In this document: positions 21,601 through 30,215 of the stretch, in pieces
Numbering within the stretch: the first letter of the stretch is position 1
Layout of the letters: each line of letters begins with the position of its first letter
Assembly (NCBI RefSeq): GCF_040954645.1
Contig: NC_092809.1
Location: 132,111,914-132,175,913 of the forward strand
DNA from: Diabrotica undecimpunctata
Taxonomy: Eukaryota; Arthropoda; Insecta; Coleoptera; Chrysomelidae
Direction of reading: 5' to 3'
Length of the DNA stretch: 64,000 nucleotides
Notes under the pieces: model-generated
The model's database searches: none
Seen by the model: only the letters and a program-made list of their open reading frames with translations
Told to the model about the DNA's origin: nothing
Program-made: the position numbers and the translations under genes

Positions 21601-24557
21601 ACGACATCATTGGACATTCTGGAGAAGAATATAATATTCGATTTGTTGATATAGATAGTCCACCTAAAAATAATAACGATAGATTGAAAGTTCTTAGGGT
21701 ATGTATTTAATAATAGTAATTTATGTTTTTTATTTTTTTTTTATTTTCACTCCATTAAATGTGGAGGAGCTGTACTAGATAGATTACGACGAAAAAGCGA
21801 TAAAAACTTTAAGGCAACTAATGCGATTCGTTGGTAAGTGTTTAGTTGCCAACTTGATACTTTAAATAAGCTGGATGTGGTTAGCTTCTAGGGGCCAATA
21901 TATATATGTAAATATCCTATTATCCACTATTAATTTTTACACACACACGCCCTAAGCGTATAATCCAGCTCCTACCGATACATGTATGTTCCGATAAATA
22001 GTGGAACCACATGAAGATCAAACCGGTCACGCTCCGTTGAAACGGTACCTATCTGACCCCCCCCCCCAAGCTATCCTTCACCCCTTTTCTTCGCAGACAT
22101 TTACCGAAAGGGGAGGCTATACTAATTTTTACTTTAGATGCCCTGGGTAAGGAAGCATCTTCCGTTACCTTGGTGGTTAAGCCACCTAGCGTTAGGGGTA
22201 GCTTGAAGAACTATACTTCCTTTGACTGACGAAATTATTTAAATTTACTTGAGATCTCCTACGTATATTTCAGACAAGCTAGATTGATGTCTCGCTGTCC
22301 AGATAGTGTGTGTTCGGTTATCCAGTGGTCGAATGTGCAAAATAAATTTTGTTCTTCTCACCAGCTGGGTGCCCGAAGGGTCTGGCCATCGAGCCCACAT
22401 TCGTCGGTACGTGACCTCGGTGCTAAGCTTTAGCTGTTCTTGGTCTTTTTAGACCTACCTGGAGAGTTTATCTGTTGTCTTAAGAGCGTTTTTGTTTTGA
22501 GATCTGCTATATCCTGCTGTAACAGAAGTGGGCTACTAATTTTCATTCAATATTAAAGACATAGGAGTGAATCTTAGATTCAAACATCCCAGTCAGTTAC
22601 ATAAAATTTATTTAATTGAATACACCATTTTATCATTTTTAGACAATGTACGCGCATTCGCAGTATTGTATGCAAGGCGACCACACCTTAGAGACCACCC
22701 AGTGGGCAGTATCAAATATCGACGAAGAGGCGTACGATGAATCAATCGTTATCGTGTTGTCTGATGCCAATTTACAAAGATACGGTATTCCAGCAGAAGA
22801 TCTCGCAAAAGCCATGACCGAGAAGCCAAATATTAACGCATGCGCCGTATTTATTGGAAGTTTGGGGGACCAAGCCGAACGGTAAGTGAAATATATTATC
22901 CATCTTAATGCAAGAACTAGATACTCAGTTTGTAATAAAAGAACGCAGGGCTCACTTGTTTAACGGTCTTGATTAGACGACCAAGAGACGTTCAACAGAA
23001 TAAAGCATGGCAAACTCTTATCGATAATCAAAGAAATCGGTATAGATGCTAAAGATCTTAGGTTTATTAATAACATATATAATACTACAATTACACAGTC
23101 AATATAAAAATAGATAATCAGTTGACAGATCTCATACCAATACAACGCTGAGTACGACAGGGTTGAATATTGTCCCCACTTCTCGTTAATATATACTCCG
23201 AAATTTTTTTTAAACATGCCATGAAAGATGTGGACGAGAAATTATGAACGGAGAAATAAGCAACATCAGATATACAGACAGTACAGTCATATTGGCAGAT
23301 GGTACGGAAGGGTTATTAACATAAATGATTCCCGTGATAGAAGTAGTATACTGACTAAACTTGAATATAAAAAAGACCAAATACATTATCGTCAGTAAAT
23401 AACCCATAATAAATACTAAACTATTGGTAAACACTCAACAAATTGAAAAAGTCGAGAGCGTTTATACAATCTCTATCGGTACCAATTAAGGCTTGGTACC
23501 CCATAATTCAGAAGTTCTCAGCAGATTGGGAAAATAACGTGAACCGTATTGTAAATATTTGGCACACTATCTTTACAAAAATTAAACCACGAACCTAATA
23601 GAATTATCTTTTATTGAACGGCAGAAATTATTGAACAAAGTTGTATATAAGGATACCAAGAGATTGAGAGGTACTCCCTGCCCAAATCCACTTTGTCTCT
23701 GACATTGGACCAGGTCAATGTAGGGAAACGCTCTTTTCTCTTAGCGGCGAGACAATCTTTTCTGTCTTTGTTGCCGTGGTCTCTTTTCTTGATTTGCGCA
23801 TATTACTGTTAAAGTAAAATTGGGAAATGTATTTATTCAATGAAAAATTTGGGATATTGTATTTAAAGTAACATTCATTATTAAAATGTATTTAGTCAAA
23901 AAAAAAAAAAACGGCTTCGGCCATCATAAAAATACTAACAAAAATCCGGCGCAAGCCACCAAAAATAAAAACCAAAATCCCTGGCACGTAGGGCCCAACC
24001 CCTTGAGCATTAGGTCTCCGAACTGGGCGAAGCCCAGAGCGGAGGTTTGAGGCTTAAATAACCAATTTCATTTTCGCGGATGTCACTAGAGGATAACAGG
24101 AATAAAGCGCTTAACGCTAGCATGAATTTGAATCGGTTAGGGAACCATTTTGGAATTCTTTTACCCAGGACTCCCATACGAAGAGCATTTGGCTGATAGT
24201 TGTGCCCCTACGGCGTATCAGAGTGCTAAGGTGGGGAAAGGGATGGTCTGGAGCGTTGGAGTGATTCCGGTTTATACACGAATTAATACACCTTGCTCGA
24301 ATGAATTGTTACACCCGAACGTCATTTCAAAAGGTGAACAAGTCTCGCAGCCTGGGTCCAATTAAATTGCTTGGTTGAAAATTTAGTAACGAACCTATAT
24401 TTTTATGGCACTGTATATATTAGGAAACTTAATGATTTTTCTTTTTTTTAGGTTAAGGAGGAGTTTACCAGCTGGGAAAGCTTTTATTTGCAATGATACT
24501 AAAGAGTTACCACATATTTTAAAGCAAATATTTTCGTCTTCTGTTGTTAATAACTAA
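3630..24557 (+). CDS. VWA8: VWA8, von Willebrand factor A domain-containing protein 8 (3' part of gene, ten exons)
   Basis: Exons read as 3630-3788, 5937-6451, 9351-9633, 10831-11916, 14087-14274, 19295-19454, 20440-20704, 21388-21698, 22643-22881 and 24452-24557. All nine introns are GT-AG and all phases fit. The sum is 3,312 nt, 1,103 residues plus TAA. VWA8 is a dynein-like AAA+ ATPase of the mitochondrial matrix side with a C-terminal VWA domain; its exact substrate is unsettled. Seen here: two P-loop modules (GTKGCGKS in exon 2, GNQGVGKN in exon 4), a Walker B (VLVIDEADKAP), a Gly-rich linker (GGNRWAGGTGGRDTAGLGG) and a MIDAS site (DVSGSM). The family is usually about 1,900 residues, so roughly 800 N-terminal residues, including the targeting peptide, lie left of the window. 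Large introns carry LINE and mariner debris, but the reading frame is intact. Identity is confident; exact edges are slightly less so. Confidence 0.93.
4086..4227. repeat. 71-bp tandem duplication
   Basis: Two adjacent copies (4086-4156 and 4157-4227) share about 93% of bases by eye, including ATTGTTATTTATAACTGATA and a TTGAATGCAATATTTCTATA segment. The duplication is intronic in VWA8. Confidence 0.85.
4720..5790 (-). pseudogene. LINE remnant (family C), reverse transcriptase to C-terminal part
   Basis: Broken frames on the minus strand give KPLGIDRIPAETLKAMG (reverse transcriptase start region), then ANNNLPHIRQLANFEIVDRY and KKVNRAYLNNFGNIVRR, ending in a Trp-rich basic tail. The same segments recur at 18,000-18,960, so both are copies of one family. 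Multiple stops and frameshifts make it inactive. Confidence 0.65.
5937..6451 (+). CDS. VWA8: VWA8 exon b, AAA module with Walker A GTKGCGKS
   Basis: The acceptor is TTTTAG and the donor is AG before GTACGT; the exon ends in phase 2. It runs from EQNPSLSPYEIIYRLYP, through a linker rich in Ser, Thr and Pro, to the ATP-binding loop IVGTKGCGKS. A Walker-B-like strand follows (KIAVLDGINRIHP), in which the usual DE is DG. That suggests this module binds nucleotide but may be weakly or not catalytic. Confidence 0.9.
6920..7765 (+). pseudogene. LINE remnant (family B), internally deleted
   Basis: The frame reads REQAGFRSDTALTT (reverse transcriptase domain 2), then jumps to IVQTTSYKYLGHEIRLGRDN and on to LPVLTYGAETLTLTKK, so the catalytic middle with YADD is deleted. 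The tail ends ETYVQQWT in another frame. The 3' end is near a GATGATGATG tail at 7760. Confidence 0.65.
7780..8400 (-). pseudogene. Jockey-type LINE reverse transcriptase remnant
   Basis: The minus strand reads KDKRSSYRPISILSTMSNIF, then with frameshifts QHNRIITKILTAIEKK and FLDTEKAFDDKVWHNGLL. These are the SYRPISLLPTLSKxFE and FLDxxKAFDxVWHxGLL blocks of Jockey-group reverse transcriptases. A short GA repeat (about 8412-8431) lies at its 5' side. Confidence 0.6.
9351..9633 (+). CDS. VWA8: VWA8 exon c
   Basis: The single leading base completes an Arg codon carried over from the previous exon; the exon ends in phase 0 before GTAAGT. It encodes the sensor and loop region after Walker B, including HPDFRIVAIGEPP (sensor-1-like) and GNWMSPEM. 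Confidence 0.88.
9780..10620 (-). pseudogene. LINE remnant (family C), endonuclease to reverse transcriptase linker
   Basis: The minus strand shows EFRSDHKLL (the SDH end of the endonuclease), a charged linker, and VEKAIITLNNRKSLGADQII (start of the reverse transcriptase). It contains several stops. It lies in the VWA8 intron upstream of the 10,831 exon. Confidence 0.6.
10831..11916 (+). CDS. VWA8: VWA8 exon d, second AAA module in window
   Basis: This is the largest exon, 362 codons, phase 0 at both ends. It carries the lid of the previous module, then LLLVGNQGVGKN (Walker A with Asn in place of the usual Ser/Thr), VLVIDEADKAP (Walker B with an intact DE pair), HPDFRMIVLANRPG (sensor 1) and an arginine-containing tail (YPYSTREVVNIVKHLQ). 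The intact DE pair suggests this module hydrolyses ATP. Confidence 0.92.
12250..12315. repeat. (TA)n microsatellite
   Basis: An uninterrupted TA run of more than 60 bases directly precedes a LINE fragment. Confidence 0.97.
12316..12562 (+). pseudogene. LINE 3' end fragment (family B) between two (TA)n runs
   Basis: The open frame has RMTDGRWTKRLLEWRPREDK, RSVGRPPTRWTDDLR and AYVQQWTLEAG, the conserved tail of family B. It ends with GATGATGATGATA running into a second TA tract, the simple-repeat tail of an RTE-like insertion. Confidence 0.7.
12568..12649. repeat. (TA)n microsatellite
   Basis: A TA run of about 80 bases follows the GATGATGATGA end of the preceding LINE fragment. Confidence 0.97.
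12650..12930 (+). pseudogene. LINE 3' end fragment
   Basis: Frames give IPENRWPNKIEK, then TRRKLGRPR and LAARDLKTKDCLDR. This is another version of the basic 'GRPR..W' tail, with frameshifts. Confidence 0.5.
13140..13715 (+). pseudogene. LINE C-terminal fragment (family A)
   Basis: 157 open codons read VFSTLLYGVEAWTLKQLT, FEMWCYRRILRISWMDRV, RKMEYLGHIVRGEKYELL and GRRKISWLRNL, ending MMISNLR. It covers the region after the YADD motif to the end of the element. Confidence 0.75.
13755..13960 (+). pseudogene. mariner transposase remnant, internally deleted
   Basis: The frame reads VRTDRRLSIMAIGKYVDINK (helix-turn-helix region of mariner) and within ten residues LLKHPPYSADLAPF (the DDD-domain PPYSPDLAP block). 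Most of the catalytic domain between them is missing, so the copy is a deletion derivative. Confidence 0.6.
14087..14274 (+). CDS. VWA8: VWA8 exon e
   Basis: This exon begins KYPNADLEDVLFNVFDFD and ends in phase 2 (GG before GTAAGT). It encodes an acidic helical segment between the last AAA module and the Gly-rich linker. The 5.0-kb intron that follows holds the complete RTE-like LINE in the opposite orientation. Confidence 0.88.
14546..17506 (-). CDS. LINE ORF2: AP-like endonuclease and reverse transcriptase, intact
   Basis: 986 codons without interruption. The N-terminal half is an exonuclease-endonuclease-phosphatase fold nicking target DNA: WNIRT (about 36), QEIRW (about 66), NVYAPTES, MGDFNAQVG, SQIDHIL and ADTDHFMV. 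The reverse transcriptase follows: KGDQQMCNNYRGLTLL, FIDFQQAFDTI (about 639), GVRQGDSLSATLFNLA (about 697) and AYADDIVLI (about 729, the catalytic YADD). The C-terminus carries KWLGHVWRSG then GKRRRGRPRSTWLQ. Length matches RTE-type ORF2 proteins of about 1,000 residues. Insect databases often label such proteins 'craniofacial development protein 2-like'. The intact frame marks a recent insertion, opposite to VWA8 and in its intron. Confidence 0.85.
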   Translation of the reverse strand: MTKEKDMNRLDKIKQTSRKKYNRKMKKRDELKISTWNIRTMLEPGKMQEIVSELERYQIDIAVIQEIRWAGQGEINKKNYTLQYSGHGKQGQYGVAFIIMGKIKNNIMQFKPINERMAYLRINAKPFNISIINVYAPTESAAAEEKDKMYEELEREMENLPREDTILVMGDFNAQVGKEDYINQVAGKHTLHEKTNDNGQRLCNLAASTNMIIISTNFEHPKYHKVTWISPDQKTWSQIDHILITRRKQTSVTDVRTYRGAHADTDHFMVTAKVKQKVKRTLKNTTMKDKWYVEKLNAPDIRIKYADDMNKKLKEQCKYTKDIETEWRNLKKCINETADVHIGIKRNKKKQEWYNEECHNMLKKKIEIRQMWIRTNRQDYREEYNRIRNECKKKIRKIKRAWLDDKIKEIEKESKNRNTKAFYKKISEQNKTFKGKIKGIKDKNGKVSENDEEYKEIWTHYFKELLTEQEDQDLNENVEEETMMLGNQLERPTKEEVEEIINSSRNGKSSGSDGINMELIKYGGEELKEKLYNLIKDIWDEEKMPEEWNKGQIITIHKKGDQQMCNNYRGLTLLNTAYKIMSTLIHRRLTNAMTNIIGHYQCGFIKGKSTTDAIHTVKQIMEKAHGYKIEIELLFIDFQQAFDTIKRSKLMVALKEMGIQNKLRRLIKMTMSRTVVSIKTQVGDTEEFVINKGVRQGDSLSATLFNLALEYIVRKINKGTLRTREGQIIAYADDIVLITKNRKTMEKMLNEMVTEGKVMGLKINQEKTKIMRFDKNFENKKVRLGEYIFEEVEKFKYLGILITNNGERETEIKERIITANKTFHANKKLLKNKLLSKKSKMKVYKTIIRPTMMYAAETLSMTKKQEENLRIQERKILRAILGPIKINENEFRQRTNLELLEEIKEDIVCKIKQQRAKWLGHVWRSGSTTTIFSILEWTPAGKRRRGRPRSTWLQEVVNDLNKAGIRQWKGKTRDRTQWRKITEKIK
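17548..17787 (-). CDS. putative short LINE ORF1
   Basis: 79 codons begin MKNKNKLRASKPEIYINNDL and are mostly charged and helical (KIQQEIRKIAKFQQEKG), with no zinc knuckle. The position just upstream of ORF2 and in the same strand fits the small ORF1 of RTE-type elements. It could instead be 5' UTR. Confidence 0.45.
   Translation of the reverse strand: MKNKNKLRASKPEIYINNDLMQEEMKIQQEIRKIAKFQQEKGMNTREGYQKLNIDGAIWKWNKEKNELEKANQDTPKNR
18000..18960 (-). pseudogene. LINE remnant (family C)
   Basis: The minus strand gives INTGKGKIMIVNSANNN, VEHLEVVDRFVYLGYMI, NRAYLNYFGHIARRTG and a tail RPRVRSPRKWTDQMK ending DRSQWRQ. It parallels the 4,720-5,790 copy segment by segment. Stops and frameshifts are present. 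Confidence 0.65.
19295..19454 (+). CDS. VWA8: VWA8 exon f, Gly-rich linker
   Basis: The first base completes a Gly codon; the exon ends KGHKIFQ before GTAAAT. It encodes the GGNRWAGGTGGRDTAGLGG stretch that precedes the VWA part in this family. ORFs on the opposite strand here are shadows. Confidence 0.9.
20440..20704 (+). CDS. VWA8: VWA8 exon g
   Basis: The acceptor is TTATTATAG. A second AG six bases on (CTTTCAG) would break the frame and was not used. The exon encodes a charged helical region (VKRAAREMGRNAFKQKLKEI, then EYDHSIYSQFS) and ends in phase 1 before GTAAGT. Confidence 0.88.
20902..20922. repeat. short TA tract
   Basis: A brief TATATATA run lies within the VWA8 intron after the 20,704 donor. 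It holds no gene. Confidence 0.7.
21388..21698 (+). CDS. VWA8: VWA8 exon h, start of VWA domain (MIDAS)
   Basis: Two leading bases complete a Gly codon. The exon reads into LFRVVVDVSGSMYRFN, the DxSxS metal-ion-dependent adhesion site of VWA domains. It then gives DIIGHSGEEYNI and ends before GTATGT in phase 0. Confidence 0.92.
21700..22640. other. VWA8 intron with GC-richer unassigned segment
   Basis: Bases 21,950-22,480 are distinctly richer in G and C than the flanks and contain a C-run (about 22,060-22,070) and TGGTGGTTAAGCCACC. This looks like an inserted repeat of unknown type. No coding potential was recognised. Confidence 0.5.
22643..22881 (+). CDS. VWA8: VWA8 exon i, VWA domain
   Basis: This exon encodes MYAHSQYCMQGDHTLE and the strand IVIVLSDANLQRYGI, the second MIDAS loop (SDAN). 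It ends AFIG-type VFIGSLGDQAER before GTAAGT in phase 2. Confidence 0.9.
22955..23530 (+). pseudogene. LINE reverse transcriptase remnant
   Basis: Broken frames give VRQG then ILSPLLVNIYSEIFFKHAM, TEK.ATSDIQ and a displaced 'ILADGTEGLL'. The VRQGCILSPLLFNIYSE block is motif B of the reverse transcriptase. The YADD box is degraded. Confidence 0.6.
23890..24400. repeat. unassigned interspersed repeat with internal poly-A
   Basis: A 14-A tract (about 23,898-23,911) is followed by CGGCTTCGGCCATC and a GC-richer body (CCCTGGCACGTAGGGCC, GGCGAAGCCCAGAGCGG), unlike the surrounding intron. This is consistent with a retroposed or DNA-element fragment whose family I cannot name. Confidence 0.4.
24452..24557 (+). 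CDS. VWA8: VWA8 last exon with stop
   Basis: The first base completes the Arg codon. It reads LRRSLPAGKAFICNDTKELP and on to a TAA at 24555-24557. An AT-rich 3' UTR follows; no textbook AATAAA was seen within the next 100 bases. Confidence 0.9.
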
Positions 24558-24559
24558 AT

Positions 24560-25020
24560 TTTAAATTGTTATGTACATTTATAAGACTAAATATATTTTT
24601 GTTATGTTTTTATATGCATATTTTTGTTTAAAGCTGCGAGGAAATATTCAAAGATCAACCGTATTTCCTAATCTGTTTTCGAACAATTTTTTGTAATTAA
24701 AATTACTAAGACATTTCCACAAAACTTTAAATATATCTTAAAACCACATAAAGAACCGACAATTTTTGGCTTTGATAGAAAAATAACTTACTTTTATCCA
24801 CTACTCTTGCCATTCATCGTATTCCTGTTTGTTCTTTAAGTTCCTCACTAATCAGTCTTCCACTGCATCCTATGATTTTAGTATATTTTAATAAGTAGCG
24901 ATGCGTTCAAAGTTTGAGAGAATATAAAATATTGATTTTTACGATTATTCTTCACGTGGGACAATAATTTCCGTACAAAGTAAATATATTTATATAATGA
25001 CCAACACTCTCAGTAATGTT
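24560..25020. other. VWA8 3' UTR and downstream, no gene seen
   Basis: AT-rich sequence with no recognised ORF, repeat unit or RNA gene. Confidence 0.6.
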
Positions 25021-25029
25021 CAAATCCTG

Positions 25030-25560
25030 TACAATGCGTCGATTGACTTCGTCTTGGTTTTCGTGATACAGCACCAGACCCATCAACTATTCAGACGGTG
25101 AAAAATTCAAGCGTGGATGCAACAGCCTGTGACCAATTCCGAGAAGTCCGTCCAATCATAGCCGAAAATCAATGATGCTGTGCACGGCTTGATTTAAGCA
25201 GATATTGCCATAATTTAATTAGGGAATGACAGAACCGTCAATACTAAATAATATACAACCATCTATTTGCTAGATGTGATTGATAAATTCCGCAATCGTC
25301 ACATTTGATGAGCCATCCTGCATGCAATCCTTACTTGGTACCGTGTGATTTCTTTCTGTATCTCAATAATCTCATTTTTGAGATACCAATTTCAGAATGA
25401 CCTCAATGCTACGACGATTGATTTGTTCAAATGTAAAAGTGTATTGATTTCAAAAGGCGAATACTTTGCAAAACAATCAAGCTGATTTTGTCCAAAAATA
25501 TGTTTTCCTTCTACTATTTGTGCAAAATTTTGAGTTTACGCCTCGTACTTACCTAGAGCT
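25030..25560 (+). pseudogene. decayed mariner-type transposase remnant
   Basis: The clearest trace is SHPACNPYLVPCDFFLYLNN, a damaged form of the PPYSPDLAPCDFFLFPxLK block of mariner transposases. The remainder is full of stops and no terminal repeats were found. Confidence 0.45.
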
Positions 25561-27640
25561 TTTCTTGAAAGTCGTTTTAAATACTTATCTTGATGGTTCT
25601 TTTTTTGGCTTAATATAATGAATTAGTTTAGAAGATACTTAAGTCGAATTATTTTATTTCTTTATTATATTTTCTTCTCAGATTCTCTTCCATAAAGTGC
25701 AATTGCAACCTGTTCTGAAGATAAGTCGCCAAAAATCTGTTTTTTATAGATTACAATTCAGTGAGAATCTTCTGTTTTAATGCTAATTTAAATATGTAAA
25801 AAATAAACTTCAAAACTTCATAATTTTTATTGTATCAATGACATTCTCGATTACTAAAGTGAACTGTTAAAAAATCTATTACCTATATAATACGGTTCAG
25901 ACATTAACTAAATATTAAACTACAATAGGTTTTCAATATAAAACAATTTAAAAACATTACTCTAACGATAAAAAATTATAAATCTTGTTAATTTTTGGTG
26001 AACAAGATCTTATTATTAAAGATTCATTTTGTTTCTGGGACTAGAATTGAGACAAGTCTTTTTGTACATTTTTCAGATTTCTTAAAAATAATTTGTATGA
26101 TATTGCGAACGCGAAAGAATCCTTATAATGAATTCAATTTATATAGAAAGTCTCAATTTTTCCCACAGTCTACATAACTTAAAAATAATTGTTTTAGTTT
26201 CACCTGTAAATCTTTTGACATCTTATAGCCTAACTCACATTGGACAATCAGGATTAAGAAATCTCTTTGCAAAGTACTTGTATATTAGATGCCACGTGTT
26301 ATTTGTGAGCAGAGACACCAAAGTCCCCTTAAAAGGTGAGCAGAGCTGTGATGCTTCTTCATAAAAGAATTTTGAATCCTGATTATTTGTCTAGATAATA
26401 GAGTCTTACAAAAAAATCTAATACATTGTCAGGTTTGTCAAGGACCATACTGCAGGTGTACAAAAGACATTTATGAGAAAGGTCATAAGAGTATCTTGTC
26501 GTTATTAGAGCTCTAATGACGATGGCAATTGAGCTATATGAAGCCAAGAAAGGCCAAATGAGCGAAAGCTCATTCGAATGGGTTTGTCCCCTCTTTCCTG
26601 TACACACCTTGTGTCATTATCAATTGATTCTAAATCCGCCACCTGCGTCAGTAGTAGTTATTTAAATGTTTTTATGAACAGCAGGTAACAAGAATTAGCA
26701 GACATATCACTAAACAATTGGAAAGCTTTCAATCATTTTGCGCCGGTAGGAGTTATTTGACTCGGGGGCGAGGAAACGCATTCGTGAAAGTAGGACAATT
26801 ATTGTTAATTGGTTCTTTATTCAAGAACTTAAACAGTTTTAAATCTATATTAAAAAACATCAATTTTAACTTCAGCGCTACCTTTTCACGTCATCAAAAA
26901 CAAGGAAGTTGTGTATAGGAAGTCAAATTTGGCATAAACGAAAAAATCATCATTTATTTTAACTTAGTGTACTACTATGTATTTCTCTTTCATTCCCCTA
27001 TATTTGTTTTCTCTGAAAGAAAACGTTTTATGTCGCAATTGCTTGTTTAAGGCAGACTTAACTTTCGAAATTTTATTACGGATTTTATAGATCAAGTAAT
27101 TGCGGTGTAACTACTGCAATAGGGCTATAGAAATTCACACATGTGCTTTCAAAAGTTGCCACAAATGATTTAGAAGTAAACAGGAACTTACTCCAGTCGT
27201 CACGAGACGAAAATGTCACCGAACCTTTAAAAATCATACGAACAAGCTGAATTTTCCAAGCATATTAATTTTGTGACCTCAAAAAAGATGCAAAAAATGG
27301 CAAAAATCGCGCCACGTTAATTTATTTAATACCTGTATATAATCTGAGTTTCTTAGCGGCAAAATACAAAAACTGCATAGGAAAGCTGCACTCTTAACCT
27401 TTAAAACGCATCTTGATTTTTGTCGATAGGATATTTGGATCAAAAGATATCGAATTTTTACCGTCAAGCTGATACAAAATTTATTGAACATTGATTTCGC
27501 GCGCTTAACTGACATGCAAAATCGACGATCGCTTCAAGCGTTGTTTCTAAAAGAACGGTTCATTCTACACAAAAAATACTAATATACATTTTTGTTTAGA
27601 ATTATCTCAACTACATTTTTTATTTAAAACATTTTTTTCT
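25560..27640. other. intergenic AT-rich stretch, nothing recognised
   Basis: Only short ORFs without recognisable motifs occur. It lies between the convergent VWA8 and MRG15 genes. Confidence 0.5.
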
Positions 27641-27830
27641 ATGGTGTACAGATTCTTGGTAAATCGATTTTTTACGTTTTTACCCCCCTACGAGGGGGGT
27701 TTTAGGGGGAAGCCCGAGGGTAAAAGTGGTAAATTATTTTGCATCTTTTTTGGGGTCCCAAAATTAATATTCTCTGCAAAATTCAGATTGTTCGTATGCT
27801 TTTGGGGTCAACTCTTTGACGACTGGACTA
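27640..27830. repeat. unassigned repeat with CCCCCC/GGGGGG hairpin
   Basis: The segment contains CCCCCCTACGAGGGGGG (perfect 6-bp arms, 5-nt loop) and a following AGGGGGAAGCCCGAGGG, in otherwise AT-rich DNA. It looks like part of an interspersed element. I could not assign a family. Confidence 0.4.
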
Positions 27831-28027
27831 CCATTCGACAGACATTTATGCTTACTGGATATAGAACAAAAAAATCTGATACCAGCTGTTATTGGAGAGG
27901 AAATATGGTAAGTATTCAACTGTGCGGCGATTTTCAAGATGATAATGTTGAAAATGTCTTGATTTCTGATAAATATAATATACATTTTCCAGTTGGGCCA
28001 TAATGATTGATGAATATTATGCAAAGG

Positions 28028-28353
28028 TACAATTAAAAAGTAGGGCCTGCGTAGCGCAAGCGGTAGGATGCTCTGCTCGCAAGCCGGTGGTCCGGGGTTC
28101 GAATCCCACCGCCGGCAAGAACATCTAGACATTTTAAAAATGTCTATAGGCCCCAGGTCGACTCAGCCTGAATAAAAATGAGTACCTTGGGTAAAACCAG
28201 GGGTAATAATAGACGGTTGAAGCGTAGCACTGGCCATGTTACCTTCCTTGTATACCGTAGGCCCTAGATATAGCAGACTACCCTGCTATACTCCCAAAGC
28301 CGCGACAGCGGTATAAAAAACGGGAGACTATTATATATTACAATTAAAAAGTA
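28028..28353 (+). mobile_element. tRNA-derived SINE with 15-bp target-site duplications
   Basis: The element (28043-28338, 296 bp) is bounded by two perfect copies of TACAATTAAAAAGTA (28028-28042 and 28339-28353). Its head is tRNA-like: an A-box TAGCGCAAGCGGTAGG and a B-box GGGTTCGAATCCC with an almost complete acceptor pairing. The anticodon stem and D stem do not fold, so it is not a working tRNA. The body contains CCAGGTCGACTCAGCC and AAATGAGTACC. Transcription by RNA polymerase III and LINE-driven insertion are inferred from the family. Confidence 0.85.
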
Positions 28354-28389
28354 AAGTTTCCTAAGTACAGCTGAAAAGTGTATTATCGA

Positions 28390-28620
28390 TTACCATTGAG
28401 CACACACTTCCTGATATATACGAACATGGTTGGATAACAGTATAATCCCATCTACTCCGTGACAAGCAATTTCTCCGGATCGGAGTCTAATTGAGAACAT
28501 ACAGAGACTCATAAAATCGAAATGGAATTTTTATTGCCTTGAAACAGACTTATTTCATGATCGCCTAATTGGAACATGGCAATGTTTACTAAAACGTTCA
28601 TAATTATGCGTGTAATTAAG
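28390..28620 (+). pseudogene. possible Tc1-like transposase trace
   Basis: The frame gives SPDRSLIENIQRLIKSKWN, resembling the SPDLNPIENLW(xx)LK block of Tc1 transposases, with a GTWQCL end. It is short and damaged, so the assignment is tentative. Confidence 0.35.
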
Positions 28621-29720
28621 AAATATTTGCATTAAAGGCATCAAAAAAAGTTAGGTAATTATTTAATGGAAGTTATTAAATTTTACTCAAAAGCCGTAAG
28701 TGTAATTGATTTATTTATGATAGATTTTGGACTAAACGACATATGCGATGATGCTGTTTACTTCACTCCTCAAATGTCATTATCTGAAAGATTTTTAATA
28801 AAGTAATCGAACTGTGTGCACTTAAATGTGTCAATAATATAACCAATATGTTTGTGCGACTCTGCTGGTCTAATAGAATGGTCCAAAATAATCGAAATGG
28901 GCGCACGAAGAGAGAAACAATATTAAAGTCGATTCATGAACGTTTTCAGTGACAGTTACCAAAAAGTAAATAGTAAACAGTATTTAAACAATTTTGTAAA
29001 AGTTTTAATAGTTTACTATTACTTTAGTTACCTCCCCTATTTTACTTGTTTTTCTTGGAACAGTTGCGGGGAAAATCATTACAATATTATGCTTGTCATC
29101 AAATATATTCGAAAATAATTTTCAACTTCTGAAACGCAATCATCAAATCCTATTCTCAAAAATACTGATGACTTTATAGAAATAAAAAATTACCTGCCCC
29201 AAAAAAGGACATTAATACACATGTGAAAAGGAAGAAAGAGAAACACATGACCTTTGCACTGAAAAAGTAGCTGAAAAAAGACTAAACTAAATTTGGCAAC
29301 GTTTACAAATTTATATTAACACGTAACAATGGGCTAAGCGAGGAAACTATTCTTAAAAATTAATAAATACACGCTAAAAATGAAATAACCTCCATAATAA
29401 GCTGAATAAAAAATACAAATAGATTTGTTTACAAGTATTATTAGAATATGCTTGTGGGACGCGATTATTATCTACAGTGAAAGTTAATGAAAAATTAAAC
29501 CATAGTGTATTTAAATAATAAACATCAATAAACTTACTGTAACCTTTAATTGTGGCTTATTCCCATTTAAATCGTAATTACATAAAGAGTGAAATGTTTG
29601 AAGCTTGAAGTTAAATTTGGTTAAACTTCTGCCAATGTTGCGAAACAAGTTACAATTTATGAAAATGTGAACAGGGCATTGGTATACCAGGCTTTTTTTT
29701 ATGTTCGGCCAATATATTTT
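28620..29720. other. intergenic AT-rich stretch, nothing recognised
   Basis: Short ORFs only; no motif, repeat end or RNA gene was recognised. Confidence 0.5.
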
Positions 29721-29729
29721 TCTTTACAG

Positions 29730-30215
29730 GATAATAGTGTTCTTATGGAGACAATAACTAGATTGAGGCCGAAAGAGGTTTATTTAGTTGTCCATGATCT
29801 TTATCTCACTGAGGCTATCCTTAAACGCTTGACAGCCTTTTATATGTGGGTATACAGACGACTACTGAAAATAAGCTGGGTCTACAGAGTTAGAAATGAG
29901 GAGGTCCTTAGACGGCTGAACCAAACAGCACAACTGGTCAATATAATAAAGAAACGCAAGCTGGAATACTTCGGTCACATTATGAGACAACCTGAAAAAT
30001 ATGATCTTTTACATCTGATCATTCTGGGAAAGATCTAAGGTAATCGTGGTCCTGGTAGAAGACGAACATCATGGCTGAAAAATCTAAGGCCATGGTATGG
30101 AAAATCAACTACATCGTTATTTAGAGCTGCTGTCAATAAAGTCACGATAGCGAATATGGTAGCCAACATGATATCCGAAGATCTTTACCTCCCATCGATT
30201 ATTCGTAGATTATAA
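29730..30215 (+). pseudogene. LINE C-terminal fragment (family A)
   Basis: The frame reads FYMWVYRRLLKISWVYRVRN, RKLEYFGHIMRQPEKYDLL, then a single in-frame TAA at 30037-30039, then GRRRTSWLKNLRPWYG and LFRAAVNKVTIANMV. Apart from that stop it is well preserved. Confidence 0.7.

Noticed and set aside
26128..26364. GIY-YIG-like 'LTHIGQSG' in a 78-codon ORF
   Set aside because: Only a six-residue resemblance, without the flanking Cys motif of Penelope elements.
28046..28119. functional tRNA gene
   Set aside because: B box and acceptor pairing look right, but anticodon and D stems do not pair, and 15-bp target duplications enclose a longer body; it is a SINE head.
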